Assembly (NCBI GenBank): GCA_964030785.1
Contig: OZ034971.1
Coordinates: 13,113,079 to 13,177,078 of the forward strand
DNA from: Siderastrea siderea
Taxonomy: Eukaryota; Cnidaria; Anthozoa; Scleractinia; Rhizangiidae
DNA length: 64,000 nt
Direction: 5' to 3'
The position numbers and the translations under genes are program-made. Positions 51,120 through 62,817 of this stretch are shown here, piece by piece; position 1 is the stretch's first letter, and every line of letters starts with the position of its first letter. The notes beneath the pieces are model-generated. The model saw only the letters and a list, made by a program, of their open reading frames with translations, ran no database searches and had not been told where the DNA came from.

Positions 51120-51545
51120 TATAACCCGGCCGCAGGCACAATTAATAGTCGTAATTTAGCCCGCAAAACACGATAAATTCTTCTTAATCAAATCCGCAGG
51201 CACAATAGAAAAACTCGTAATCAAGCCCGCAAGCACAAAAAAGTCTGATAAACAAGCTCGCAGGCACAAATAATAGTTGTAATTAAGCCCGCAAAACACG
51301 ATAAATTCTTCTTAATCAAGCCCACAGGCACAATAACATCTCGTAATCAAGCCCGCAGGCCCAAAAAAAAGGCTGATAAACAAGCCCGCAGGCACAACTA
51401 ATAGTCGAAATTAAGCCCGCAGGCAACAATAAGTTCTCGTAATAATTTCTCGCAATCAAGCCAGCAGGCACAATGAATTCTCGCAATCACGCCTGCAGGC
51501 ACAATAAATTCTCGCAATCAAGCCCGCAGGCACAATAAACTCTCT
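51120..51545. repeat. CCCGCAGGCACAA minisatellite, block 2
   Basis: About ten units of AAGCCCGCAGGCACAATAA with variable spacers. Confidence 0.85.
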
Positions 51546-52064
51546 CCAGGGTCGGCCAGGGTTTTTGGGTATACGGTATACAGGGGCTTTACTTTTTAAA
51601 TCGGGTATACGGTATATTTCAGCTGAAATATGGGTATTCGGTATATCATGTTTTTTGAATTTCAGGTATAAAGTATATCTACCTTTCCTGAGCTTGTGAT
51701 TACAAATCCCAAATCACATGAATTTAGTCCGGTTCATGTTATTTCAAAATAAAGTTCAGCTGAAAGTCTAATCCGAGTCAAAAAGACAATGAAAGGAGAC
51801 AATGGAGAAGTATACATGACGTTGTTGATATCATGGTATGATGACCGCTGAACTCATGTTTTGTGGACACGGTGATTCTGAACCTGGCATCCCTGGCATG
51901 ACATCGGTGACATCCGGTAAAAGCACATGGCATCCGGACCGATAGTGACAACGATAGCCTGAGAAAACAGCCGACGTTTTGTGAGGTCACCACTTGACTC
52001 CTCGCAAAACGACGTCTGAGTAACGAGCGCAAAAATTCCATACTGATGACGCGTCACTACCCAG

Positions 52065-52135
52065 ATCTAGGTAGTGCTTCTGATTGGTTGAGACGAAATT
52101 CCCTCGCGTTTCAACCAATCAGAAACACTACCTAG
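52065..52135. mobile_element. Hairpin MITE
   Basis: AGGTAGTGCTTCTGATTGGTTGA and its near-perfect inverted complement (ending CACTACCT) flank about 15 bp. A short non-autonomous element is likely. Confidence 0.7.
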
Positions 52136-52439
52136 TTCTCGGTTCTCTCAGACATAAAAATTGCGTGACGTGGCTGCGAGCGCAAGGGGTGGGGGCGGGG
52201 AAGTAAGAAACAAAGAAACGTTTGTGAACAGAATTCATTTTGAACTATCACTTAGGACAAATTTAAATGAACCTATGCAAATACACACGCTCTTGATATT
52301 CATCTGATACATAATAAAATGTAGTTACAAGTACCTTGGAGCATTCCGTTTCCCTGGATAAGAGTTTCGAACTTGTATTGCCACGCATCTTGAGTCCGCA
52401 AGGAGAAAGTTTCGACGCCACTGCCTGATGATGAGGGGG

Positions 52440-52975
52440 ACATTGGGTTTCTCGGTTTTGCGGTTTTGGTCACTTTTGAAATCGGTTTTTCGGTTTTTGC
52501 ACTCAAAATCCCCGGTTTTTCGGTTTTGGTAGCCACTGCGGTTTTCGGTTTTTCCCTTTTTGACATTCGGGTTTCGGTTTTTATGAACTGAAAAAAGCGG
52601 TTATTCGGTTCTTGCCAGCAAATTGGCGCATTGTACTAACCTTTTTGAGTTCATTACGAGTTACAAAAGTTTCACCTTCATATCAGACGGAGACGATGGA
52701 AGAAGCAATTCCTTTGGTTGAACATTGCAAAAATTTTCTTCGGGATAATGCGCATCAAATTCGCGCTACAAGCAGTATAACAGGGGCATTGAATCGTCCC
52801 TAAGGCCAATATTTTGGCTGTTGTATCAAGAGCTGAGGGATTGAAAATCCCGAATTTGCAGTATTGATCATTATTCTCGGCGTTTTTTTCGGTTTTGAGC
52901 GATTTTTCTTCCGGTTTTTCGGTTTTGGTGAAAATTTTCGCCGGTTTTTCGGTTTCTGATAGGCCCCAATGCCCC
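52440..52975. repeat. CGGTTTTT/CGGTTTTGG simple-repeat clusters
   Basis: Degenerate CGGTTTT units cluster at 52450-52600 and 52880-52965, with no coding content. Confidence 0.75.
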
Positions 52976-53559
52976 CCTCGATGATGCCTTTTTGACTCTG
53001 GCAATCGTGACCTCAGGGTTTTCCCCGAGGCCTTTACTTATTGCGATGTCATCTAGTCCGGTAAAAGTTTTCAAATACTTTTGAAATTTAAAAAGATCCT
53101 TGTGATCCTCGCTGAGCGGAACATTAAACTTTTCTTTGTGCGTCGCCCCCGTACTTCTGGGGCTAGAAGTTTCGTCTGTGGCCAGGAAGAATGACACCAA
53201 AACTCTGACTGTGCTCTCCATTGAAGCAGAGCTGGCATCATTGCTTGCCATATCAAGCGGCAAAACGATCCTGGTGGAACCTCTCGATTATAATAAAAGT
53301 AAACGAGCGAAGAGCAAGAGCGATATTAGAATTTATCGAGTATTAAATAAACCACGTGCGACACGTTCACTCTCCAGGCATCTGCTTGTAACAAAATACC
53401 CTCTTTGTTTTATTTGAGGATTACTTGACAGTTTCAATTAGATGACTATTAACTAGTCACACTTGACAGTTGTTTGTTTTTGTTTTTCAACAGGAGAGAC
53501 TTGCCAGTTAGCACTCGCCTGTTTGATTCGCTTTCGCGGTCATTGTGTTCATCCAGGCG

Positions 53560-53745
53560 GTGAAAATTTCCCGAATTCCCAACAATCGGGCAAGAATTCC
53601 CGCGTCCCGTGCCCAAATTCTTTTCAATCCCGCTTCCCGGGATGTAGTCAATTCCCGAATCCCGTCAAAATATTTTGCGTTTTCCCGAATCCCGCACTGT
53701 ATTTTGGTCAAATCCCGGATCCCGAAAATACCCTTCCAGACCCTG
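53560..53745. repeat. AATCCCG degenerate repeat
   Basis: Many TCCCGAATCCCG-like units; no gene. Confidence 0.75.
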
Positions 53746-54960
53746 GGTGATGTCTCGGACACTCAGGTCCAGGATGACGGTGCTGTAAACAGTGACTCGT
53801 TAACTCACCCGACTAGAATTGAAGCTTTCAAGCTGTTGACTGAGGAAGATGTGCGCATGCTCATTGCGAGCTCGAAAACTACGTCCTGTTGCCTTGATCC
53901 CATACCAACGCACTTGTTAAAGTCCTGTAGTGGGCCACTTATTCCGGTAATCACCAAGATAATTAACAACTCCTTGGAATTGGGTATTTTCCCTGAATGC
54001 TGGAAAGAGGCTATTGTCATACCATTGTTAAAGAAACTCGGACTAGATTCTATTTTTAAGAACTTGCGTCCAGTGAGCAACTTGGCTTACGTTTCTAAGC
54101 TCATAGAGCGTGCAGTATTCAATCAGACATATGATCACCTTGTCCGGTCGGGGCTTTATCCGTTATTACAATCCGCATACCGAAAGTATCATAGTACAGA
54201 GACAGCGTCGGTTAAAGTTGCTAATGATATTCTATTGAATATGAACTCGCAGCGTGTTACACTATTAGTGTTATTAGATCTAAGCGCTGCTTTTGACACA
54301 GTGGATCATTCGATTCTGCTTCAACGCTTGATGGCTGATTTTGGTATACGCGGGAAGGCTTTGGGGTGGTTCTCTTCGTACTTGTCAGGGCGTAGCCAGC
54401 GTGTGTTCGATCTGCGCTTCGGTGTTCCACAAGGCAGCTGCCTCGGTCCACTTTTGTTTGTACTCTATGCCTCCAAGCTCTTTGAGATTGTAGAAGTTCA
54501 TCTGCCGGATGCACACTGTTTCGCTGACGACACCCAACTATACTTGTCCTTTGATCCTAACAGTAGCACGGACCTAGTGAAATCTTTGGATGCCATGGAG
54601 CGATGCATTAGTGACTTACGTAAATGGATGTACCAGGACAAATTAAAGATCAATGATGATAAGACTGAATTTCTTGTTATTGGATCGAAACATCAGTTGC
54701 AGAAAATTGATAATTGTTCAGTTCGCGTTGGCACGATAGATATTAAGCCCGTTTCTGAAGTGCGTAATCTCGGGGCCTGGTTCGACTCACATTTTTCTAT
54801 GTCGACCCATATATCTAAGTCTTGTAGTGCTGCGTTTTTCTGGTTACACAATATCAAGAAAATTAGCCAATTTCTGCCTAGGGACAAATTAGAGATGGTG
54901 TTACATGCCTTTGTTACAAGTAGAATAGATCATTCTATGGACTACCAGACCGTGAAATAG
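53745..54960 (+). pseudogene. LINE reverse transcriptase ORF
   Basis: Readable RT from the fingers/palm (FKNLRPVSNLAYVSKLIER) to about 54960 before a frameshift and premature stop. It makes DNA from element RNA in active copies; not functional as read. Confidence 0.8.
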
Positions 54961-55600
54961 GGAAATTGCAAAGAGTTCAAAATGTTGCAGCTAGGCTGCT
55001 CATGTCATGTAAAAAGTATGATCACATTACGCCCGTCTTGCGCGAATTGCATTGGTTACCGGTTAAGTATCGAATTAATTTTAAAATTTTATTATTAACC
55101 TTCTTATATTAGTGATCTAATTAAGGTAAAACATAATACGCGCTATTCATTACGTTCCAATGAAGGTGTATGTTTAATGCATCCCAAAGGTAGGATGAAG
55201 AAGTCTTTTGGGGATAGATCATTCAGCGTGGCTGCGCCTACTCTATGGAATAATCTTCCTGCAAGCCTCCGCAGCATGTCAAGCATTTCAAGTTTCAAAA
55301 GCCAACTGAAGACACATTTGTTTAGACTAGCTTTTAACAGTTTTTAGACATACTCAATTTTATATATTTATTTTCTATTATTACCATTTATATATTTATG
55401 TATTTTATATCTATTTGTATCTATTATTATTCCTATATTTGATTGTATATATTTATAAATTGTACATATTATGTAATTTAGATAGGTATTCATATTTTTA
55501 TTAGTTAGATACTCTGATGTAATGCGCTCTTGATCATATTTATGTTAAATAGCGCAATATAAATTAATAAATTATTATTATTATTATTATTATTATTGAT
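53745..55600 (+). mobile_element. LINE retrotransposon, 5'-truncated (L2/CR1-like)
   Basis: The reverse transcriptase has LLVLLDLSAAFDTVDHSILL, FGVPQGSCLGPLLFVLY and CFADDTQLYLS (catalytic ADD box). The frame breaks at about 54945 and RT C-terminal sequence (LHWLPVKYRINFKILLL, later APTLWNNLPASLRS) continues in other frames to about 55345. The element ends with a (TTA)n tail at 55568-55597, as usual for this clade. Confidence 0.85.
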
Positions 55601-55799
55601 GCGGTAACGCCTTTCGTTTACACGTCGCCAATCAAGACCACTGTTGAAACCGGGTCGTTTTGAAAACGCTGTCAGCGATTTTTTAAACTTAACACTAATA
55701 TTTTTAAAGCGACTGAAGCAAAGGTTTAGCGGCTGCTTGAGAGTGGTCTAACTAGCGTATGAGAAAAACGAACGGCCACTTATCCAGTTTTCAGAATTA

Positions 55800-56494
55800 G
55801 CGAAACTGCCAAAACCCGGCAAGGGTTGCTTATCACCAAAGCAGATAGCTGAGCTTCGACAGTGGGCATCATTCCATGGAAAAAGTGTCCGTCCAAACAT
55901 GACAAGAAATTTTTCAACTAAGGACAAGCCTGGAACACTACCCTTAAACGTTTACGAAGCCTCACCTCCCAAGGAAAAGACGGTAGACTTCAATGCGCTA
56001 CTCCAAGATGCCAGCACCAATCAAAACAAAGAGAGAACAGACTTTATCCCCAAGGAACATATGTGTTGTATCCGCAGAGCTGTAGACCAAGATCCTTGCA
56101 AACAAGCTCCTTTTACATCGTGAAACGTCTTGAAGACCTGCCAGGTGATGACCATATTGCCGATGCTCGAACAGAGTGGTACAGCCAGGACCTTGTGGAC
56201 CCCCTTCTGTTTACAACCACCGGGAAAGAACACATAGTTTCCAAAGATGGCATAAGAGGAACTGTAAATGTTAAGTGGATTGCAGATGACACTATCGAGA
56301 TTGAAGAAAATGATTATTACATTTACTTGGCGTTGTTGCACGCAGCAGAAGACAAAGTTCTCTCTTTTGAAGAACCGGAACTTACCGCTGATGATAATTT
56401 GATTGGAAGAGAGGACGAAACCGACATGCAACACAGCAGACCCGAACGAACCAGGAGAATGGCAGCAACGGCAGCTGACTTTCTGTTTTATTAA
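55800..56494 (+). pseudogene. Frameshifted unknown ORF, likely transposon-derived
   Basis: The first frame ends at 56123 (with CLSPKQIAELRQWASFHGKS); a second frame to 56494 has an acidic stretch (IADDTIEIEENDYYIYLALL). The parts join across a one-base shift near 56110. I do not recognise the family; the composition and break suggest an old transposon or retrocopy. Confidence 0.4.
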
Positions 56495-56608
56495 GCGATT
56501 TAAGGCAAAATCGCACTTGAACCTATTTTTTATTATTAGAGAACAATAAAACGTTTGAAATTATGAATATATGAAATTCATATATTTGAACTGCGGAATG
56601 AAGAAATA

Positions 56609-56752
56609 AATGTGAAGAAGATCCTCGCAGTTATTAACGCAACTTATTCAGTTGCGAAAAGAAAGCCTGAAAAAATCAGGCTTGCCGGGATTCAGGCTTT
56701 CTTTTCGCAACTGCGTAAGTTGCGTTAATAACTGCGAGGATCTTCTTCACAT
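56609..56752. mobile_element. Long inverted-repeat MITE
   Basis: GTGAAGAAGATCCTCGCAGT with AACGCAACTTA forms the left arm and its complement lies at the right. The two arms enclose CAGGCTTGCCGGGATTCAGG. This family is common in stony-coral-type genomes, from memory. Confidence 0.8.
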
Positions 56753-56824
56753 TTAATAAAACGTTTGTGCGTTTAAAACAACGGATGACGAAATTTCTAG
56801 GAACATTTTCATGATTTTCTAACG

Positions 56825-57010
56825 GTTGATCGGAAAAAACGAGATGGCGTGGTTTACAGGATTTCCTGTGAGTGCGGCAAAGTCTACATCGCTGACATGG
56901 GAAACAGGAAGATCTCTACATGAAAAAATCAAAGATACGACTCGCCCGTACCCAGACCGCCCCCGTTTTTGAGCACACCCACGAGACCGGCCATTAGCCG
57001 GTTCGGGAGG
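56825..57010 (+). pseudogene. Penelope GIY-YIG remnant
   Basis: VVYRISCECGKVYIADMGN is a GIY-YIG endonuclease-like start; the frame soon breaks. It is a second, separate Penelope piece. Confidence 0.55.
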
Positions 57011-57049
57011 AGCTAAGGTTACCGTATTTTCTCGATTAAACGCCGTACC

Positions 57050-57125
57050 CCGAATAAAGGCCGGGGGCGTTTATTCGGGGTCCCGGCGTTTATTTGAGGT
57101 CCCGGCGTTTATTCGAGGTGGGTAT
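57050..57125. repeat. GGCGTTTATTCGAGG tandem repeat
   Basis: Four or so units of GGGTCCCGGCGTTTATT. Confidence 0.7.
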
Positions 57126-57487
57126 TATCTTTCGTGTGTATTATGTGTCAGGATTATGTGTCGTAACTGCATACTATGGTTCTCTTTCCACTACTTTATT
57201 TGAATTTATCTCCTTATTCTAAATTGTTTGCACAGTACGTTTGCGGCCGAGCAGTTGCCGATATACTTCCTCCGTGTTACAAAGGAACGTAACGTTGAGA
57301 AGAGTTCAATCACTGTTCCCGTCAGCGATGTTTTTTTTGCTAAATTACTTACCTGATTCACCGAGAGAAGACAAAGCTGGTGACGGCGTTTCCCATTTTT
57401 TTAACGTTTTTGGGTCTTAATTCAATAAACTTCCAGTACTGATGATAAAAATAAATGGTTTAAAAATCCACTTAATAAATAAACGCC

Positions 57488-57745
57488 AGTAGTAAACTGG
57501 GCTCACTTAGCCCACTGGGCCTCGTTTTGATGTAAGGATGACGTCATAACCGGAACCGGAAATCACGTGTTTTTAAGAGGGGAAACCGCTGAGCAATGTG
57601 AAAAAAGGATCGCGGGCTCATGCAACCGGAAGTCACGTGTTTTGAGATGAGAAACCGCTGAGCAATGTGAAAAAAGGATCGTGGGCTCAAGGTGGGTTAA
57701 AACCGCTGAGAAAACGCGGGCACCAAGTCCAAAGTCCAATTTTAG
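57488..57745. repeat. P3 left TIR with two repeat units
   Basis: Units contain GGAACCGGAAATCACGTG, AAACCGCTGAG and AAAAAAGGATCG(C/T)GGGCTCA, clearly related to the 71-bp P2 units. Confidence 0.85.
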
Positions 57746-57819
57746 CAGCGAGGAGGGTCCTTGACTGAAAAAAAACAACAAGAAAATAAAAAAAAAATAA
57801 TTTATTGTCATACTTTTTT

Positions 57820-58020
57820 TCACAATAACTGAGAAAATGGTTTTCCTGAGTTGTTGTCACGGATCCATTGTTGTAATTGACGTCGATATGATTGATTTCT
57901 CATTAAAGGTATGGCAAAGGAACTGTAGAATGGGGGTGGTGGTGGTGGCGCCAAATGTTCTCGATCACACTGTTCACATTCGATGATCTTGTTGGGGCAA
58001 CATTTCTCACTGGTATCCAT
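57820..58020 (-). CDS. P3 small Cys-motif ORF after PolB (66 aa)
   Basis: Homologue of 12397-12615: begins MDTSEKCCPNKIIECEQCDR, with the same PPPPPPFYSSFA stretch and RRQLQQWIRDNN. It overlaps the PolB stop in another frame. The C-terminus ends earlier and differs. Conservation in two elements supports a real product. Confidence 0.6.
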   Translation of the reverse strand: MDTSEKCCPNKIIECEQCDREHLAPPPPPPFYSSFAIPLMRNQSYRRQLQQWIRDNNSGKPFSQLL

Positions 58021-61000
58021 AGGGGTAGGTGTTGAAGGTGCGGGGATCGATGACTCTTTTGTCATACACCAAGCGATACCATTTGTGTTGGGGTTGAGTG
58101 AGCAAGGTGTAGTTTTTCGGTTCCCGGACAATGTGGTGACTTTTGGTGACTTGGATTTCGCGTGGTTTGGGAAGGGGTCTTTTTATTTCGTCCTGGACAT
58201 TCTGACGCATGACGTCGTAATTCAACTGGGTGTGTCCTTCACTGTTGAGTCGGAAGCCTCTGACCTTGCATTCCACCTTTCCTTTATTAGTAGTATACCC
58301 GTAGTTCTTGGGTCCTCCACTGACAAATTCTTGGATGTATTCATCGTCCTCTAATTCGGAGTCGAAGTCCCCTAGATAGGAACCCAAGGTAGGTTGGAAT
58401 TGAGTGGGTGTTTCCTCCAGGTAGATGACGGAGTCGGTGTCAAAGTAGAGGACTCTCTCCCCTAAGGCTTCCAGGGCGTTATACAATTTAAGGCGGGCGT
58501 GGCAGGTGGTGAAGCAGGCCACAAAAATGTTGAGGTTGGGTGAGACGCGGATGTCCTCTTTTTGGTTTTGGTAATGTACTTCGACCATGTCGTTATTGAT
58601 AACGGACACGTGACGTACGTCTAAGGCATCGGTATCCAAGAAACAGTGGAAGGCATGAGGATCATCAAAGGCTTGGATTTGGGTCTTGTTGAGGCGTTGT
58701 CCAAACTTGCCCCACATGGAGTTCAACATCAGCTTGGCTAATGTTCGTAGGCCGGGGTTCTTTTGATGTTGTTGTATTCTAACTGGATACCCTCCTTCTC
58801 ATAGTAATCCTGAATGTATTTCCTTTTTTCTTCTTCGGACATGTTTTGTTTAGGCCACCCACTAGCTTCTTGTTTGATTTTAAGCCAGGTGTTGACATAA
58901 TCGGCGAAGAGGCCCTCACAGGTTTGTTCAAAATGCCAGACTTCATAGATGTATTGGACTTGGTACCCGAGCTCGACGGCTTTGACTAATTCGGGACTGC
59001 ACCAGGTACTGGTGAGGGCGCGTTGTTCGTCGGGGTGAGGGCAATGATAGGATCTGTCCAAAAGAGGTTTGTCCATTTCTTCTTCCACACAACGGGCACA
59101 GAGGGGAAAGAGCAGTTTGTCGTCATGACGGTAAGGCAGCACGGGATGGTACAATTCACGGGGAGGCAGGACTTTGCATTGGATGAGTCCAAAGTACTGG
59201 TGTATGTCAGTGTGACCCGGTTGAGAAAGGATGGTGGGATGTCCTTTGGGGTAGGTGGAGGTTTTGTTCACCCACGGGTACAAGGAGGTGACATCGATGT
59301 AGTGAATTTTTTGGCCGGGGGTGACACGATGGTAGAGTTTGATGGCATTGGTACGACCTCCACAGAAAGCGTCCCGAGGATTAAGAGGTTGGATAAAGTT
59401 GAGTTCCCGGACGAAGGAGTCGATCTCTGGTTGGGTGTCTCGGAGGTGGTCCCATTCACATCCCCACATTTGAATGACGTTGTACCCTTGCTTGGTAAGC
59501 TTTTGGACTTTGTCTTGGGTGACGTCATAGAGGTCATGCATAGTCAGATCATAGTTGCGGGGATGTTTTTCGTAGCGATTGGGATAACAGGTAGGGCATC
59601 CGTGGGTGAAACACCCTTGAAATTCGTAGACGGTGTGGGTGTCGGGGCAATAACCATCCACATGGAAGTTGGTCCCGGGGATCTTATACTCGCCTTCATT
59701 TCGGACATGTTGGATGTAGTGGTGATGAGGGTCTGGATTGGCACTGGCCAAGAGATCGTCGGGGTTGAGATCTTGGAGGGCGCGTTGACGTAGTTGGTGA
59801 TCGCACCAGGTTAACCAGTGAAGGACTGGGATGGACTGGTTGATGTTGTTTCTCCACCCCTTATGACCGGAGGGTTCGCTGGCAATACTGTTCGGGATCA
59901 TCCGGTTCATACGTAAATCTCGATTACAAGCCGAGGCAATGGTGACGTGATCGAAGGGATTGAAGCCTGTTAAGTCTTCAAACATGCGTTTGAAAGTGAG
60001 ACATCCTTGTTTGAGGAGTCGTACATCCGATTCACAATAGGCGATCAACTCTTTTTGGAAATTAAACACCACACCCTGGTCGCGTTGTTCTTGATGCCAG
60101 GTTTCGAAGGCTTGTCTGCCTTCGAGTGACATGGTCTCAGGCATGTAGTAATCGCGTGAGGGGAGGATGCCCACGTAGTTTTGATAATAATCACCGGGTA
60201 CGTTGAACTTGTGGGGGAAATACCCTTTGCAGAGTTCTGTCAAGCCAAAGGTCTTGGGAAACGCGGAGAGGGGCATCTGGAAGAAACTCATCGAATCGAT
60301 GAACCGGATGCGATCATGTTTGATCTCTAAGAGTTTACATCCGTTGCGGAGTTGTTGGACGATGCGGTTGTCACTATAGTATTCTTGGATGATAAAGTAC
60401 CCATCGTACCCTTGAAAATTATGAGCGATGACATTGACTTGACGGGTATCGTGGAGGGTCAAGGTATCCAACCATTCCAGAAAGTCACGGATACAGGTGG
60501 AACCTGGGAAAGGCTTGGGTTCATCGTTGTCTTCGGTTTCGGCCACGACGAGATTCGCAATGTGTTTTTCCTGGGGTTGCATGGCTTCGATATCAAAGAA
60601 GACGTGTAAGGGAGGTAGGTCTTCCTCCTCGTCCTCGGAGGAGGCATGGGGTTCCGCGGCGGCACCTCGTTTGGCGCGAGGACCTTTTTGACGGGTCCTC
60701 TTTCTCTTCTTTTCGTCTTGAGGTTTGGGGGCTCTTTGTATGAAACAACGGTGGTCGTCGGCGTGGACGTACTGATGACAAGAAGGGCAATCCACGTGGT
60801 AACAACGGTGACGTTGAATGCGGGACAAGCCCACATTTTGTTGATAACAGTCAGGGCATCGGTGTCGTTGAGAGCACACGGAGGACTGGTGGTCCGTGGC
60901 GGGTTTGCCCGCGTGGGTCTTGCTGGAATGGGCTTCCAAACACGCGGGTCCGAAAAAGTCCCGATGACACGACTGGCAACGTTGAGTGGCTTTAAGGTGT

Positions 61001-62178
61001 CGGGGGTAAGCATGTTGAAAGTCTGGACAATCTTTCTGTCGACAGGCTCCGCACAACTTGGTCTTGGTGCATCGATGCATCCCCTCGGTGTTGTAGGGTT
61101 TCCAACAATCCGCACACACATAACTGGACCCGAAAAACCCCGGCAAACGAGTGATCACGTCGTAATGGTCTTGGTTGTGCAACAGGATCAGTTGTTTGTC
61201 TCGTAGGGGTCCAAACGTCGTGATGTGAAACGATCGCTGTGCATCCACCAGGATGATCTGGTAACCGGCCAGGGACGGAGCTTGACTGAATTGGGTCAAG
61301 GCATCATAGCCACAAGGACCGAAGGGTACCTTGGCTTCGTGATGAAGTAAGAGAGCCATTTCTTTTTGGATGTTGCGCCCCTGTCGAATGGATTTCAGTT
61401 TGGGGTGCTGGTCCACGCGAGCCTTGGCGGTGACAAGGGCTCTGGCGCAACAGAGTTGGTCGTCGTTGGTAATCCGGATGATCGAATGGGAATTTTTTCT
61501 CAACAGGTCCATGGTGGGATGACCTGGTTTCCCACGACGGGGTCTGCCGGTGCCTTGAGGAGCATGATGGACTTGAGTGATGGAGACTTGAAAGGAATCG
61601 TCCATTTCAAATTGTTCGTTGCTGTTGAGGGCTTGGGCTAAACGTTGGAACAGGGCCTCCACACGCTCTGTGTCTCGACGCCATTCACCCGCACGTAATC
61701 CCCACCCCTGAAAATTATTGTGCAGGCGATCGGATGCTATTGTAAAGTAGAGGCGATCTTGATCGTGGAGGTCAGGTGTGGTGGTTAACACTTGATCGAC
61801 GGCTCGACGTAATCCATCTTGGAGAGCTTGGGTAATGTTTTGACCTGGAATCAAGGTCCCCCTTTGGCGTAACTGGGTCTTGAAATGACGTTCTTGTACC
61901 CCCAGGCGATCACTCTTCCGATTCACAAAAGGTTCTAAGTCAAATTGGAAGGTAACTTGCGCAGAGGGATCCAATCCACCCCCACTTTGTTCCCATTGGT
62001 CCAAGGCCTCTTCACAAATGTCGTCGTCACTGTCGGCCATCTCTTCGGTTGAAATCAAAGGTCCCACACAGGAATTTGTGTCGTCTTCTGAATCACTTAT
62101 CTCCAAACCAAGCATTGACATGATCTCACGTGTAGCGAGGCCGCTTGGCCCCGCCACATCGTCTTCGTGAGAGGACAT
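58007..62178 (-). pseudogene. P3 PolB, one frameshift near 58730-58760
   Basis: The main part (62178-58738, 1146 aa) is strongly similar to P2 PolB and includes Exo I (FFDIEA) and motif A (DVTSLYPW). The rest (58729-58007, 240 aa) has motifs B (LNSMWGKFG) and C (FDTDS) in another frame. Relative to P2 one base is missing in the stretch corresponding to GGGTTGTATTTG. The TATA box at PolB has also decayed (CACAAAAA in place of TATAAAAA). The copy looks newly inactivated, or carries a base error. Confidence 0.85.
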
Positions 62179-62406
62179 GATCAGATGAACTCACTGGAGA
62201 TCGGGGTTCTGTTTTTGTGGAGAACCAAAATGTCACGTGGGAGGGGAAGGAGCCAATGACCTTACCCGGACACAGGGTGTCCTAGGGAGGGGTGGGACGG
62301 GGTGGGGGGACCCCCCTCCCCCCTCTCTAGTTGGGGTCCCTGGTGCATCACGGGAACGAATGAGAGACTATAAAACAGATCGATCCTCGGGCTGGAACAT
62401 CTCAAC
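62179..62406. promoter_or_regulatory. P3 bidirectional promoter, third copy of the module
   Basis: It holds CACGTG at 62234-62239, CCAAT at 62253-62257, a G6-A-C6 tract (about 62303-62320) and, for ORF1, ACTATAAAACAG at 62367-62378. The PolB-side TATA is mutated. Confidence 0.7.
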
Positions 62407-62817
62407 ATGGACTCTCGCCATGAGAAGCTGTTGGAAAGATTCGAAGAGTTTGAGGTAGATTTAGATGTCGAAGACATTTTGAAGAAAGTGAAGAGGGAGT
62501 TGTTGCTGAAGGACGAAAGCTTTAGTGAGTTTGCTGAACGATTGAAGCAGCTGGAGCCGGAAAAAGTCGAAGCCCAGAGACGCCGAGCAGAACAGGCGCG
62601 TCCGTATCATCAACGGTGTTACCCTCAAATGACCTGTGAGTGGTTCATCGAGGGGCTCGACTATTGCTGTGATTACTGGAGGTACCAATTTAAACGTCCA
62701 GCTACACCTCCGCCAGCACCACCACCATCGCCCCATGTCTACAGAAAGCGAGGGCCTCCGCCGCAGCAACCGACGACGACGCACGACGTACCGACCAAAC
62801 AACGACGACGACCTTAA
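62407..62817 (+). CDS. P3 ORF1 homologue (136 aa)
   Basis: Same layout as P2 ORF1: HEKLLERFEEFEVDLDVEDI, a YPQMTCEWFIEGLDYC segment, and a Pro/Arg-rich tail. Cys positions in the CYPxMTC stretch are conserved. It starts 32 bp or so after a TATA box. Confidence 0.7.
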   Translation: MDSRHEKLLERFEEFEVDLDVEDILKKVKRELLLKDESFSEFAERLKQLEPEKVEAQRRRAEQARPYHQRCYPQMTCEWFIEGLDYCCDYWRYQFKRPATPPPAPPPSPHVYRKRGPPPQQPTTTHDVPTKQRRRP

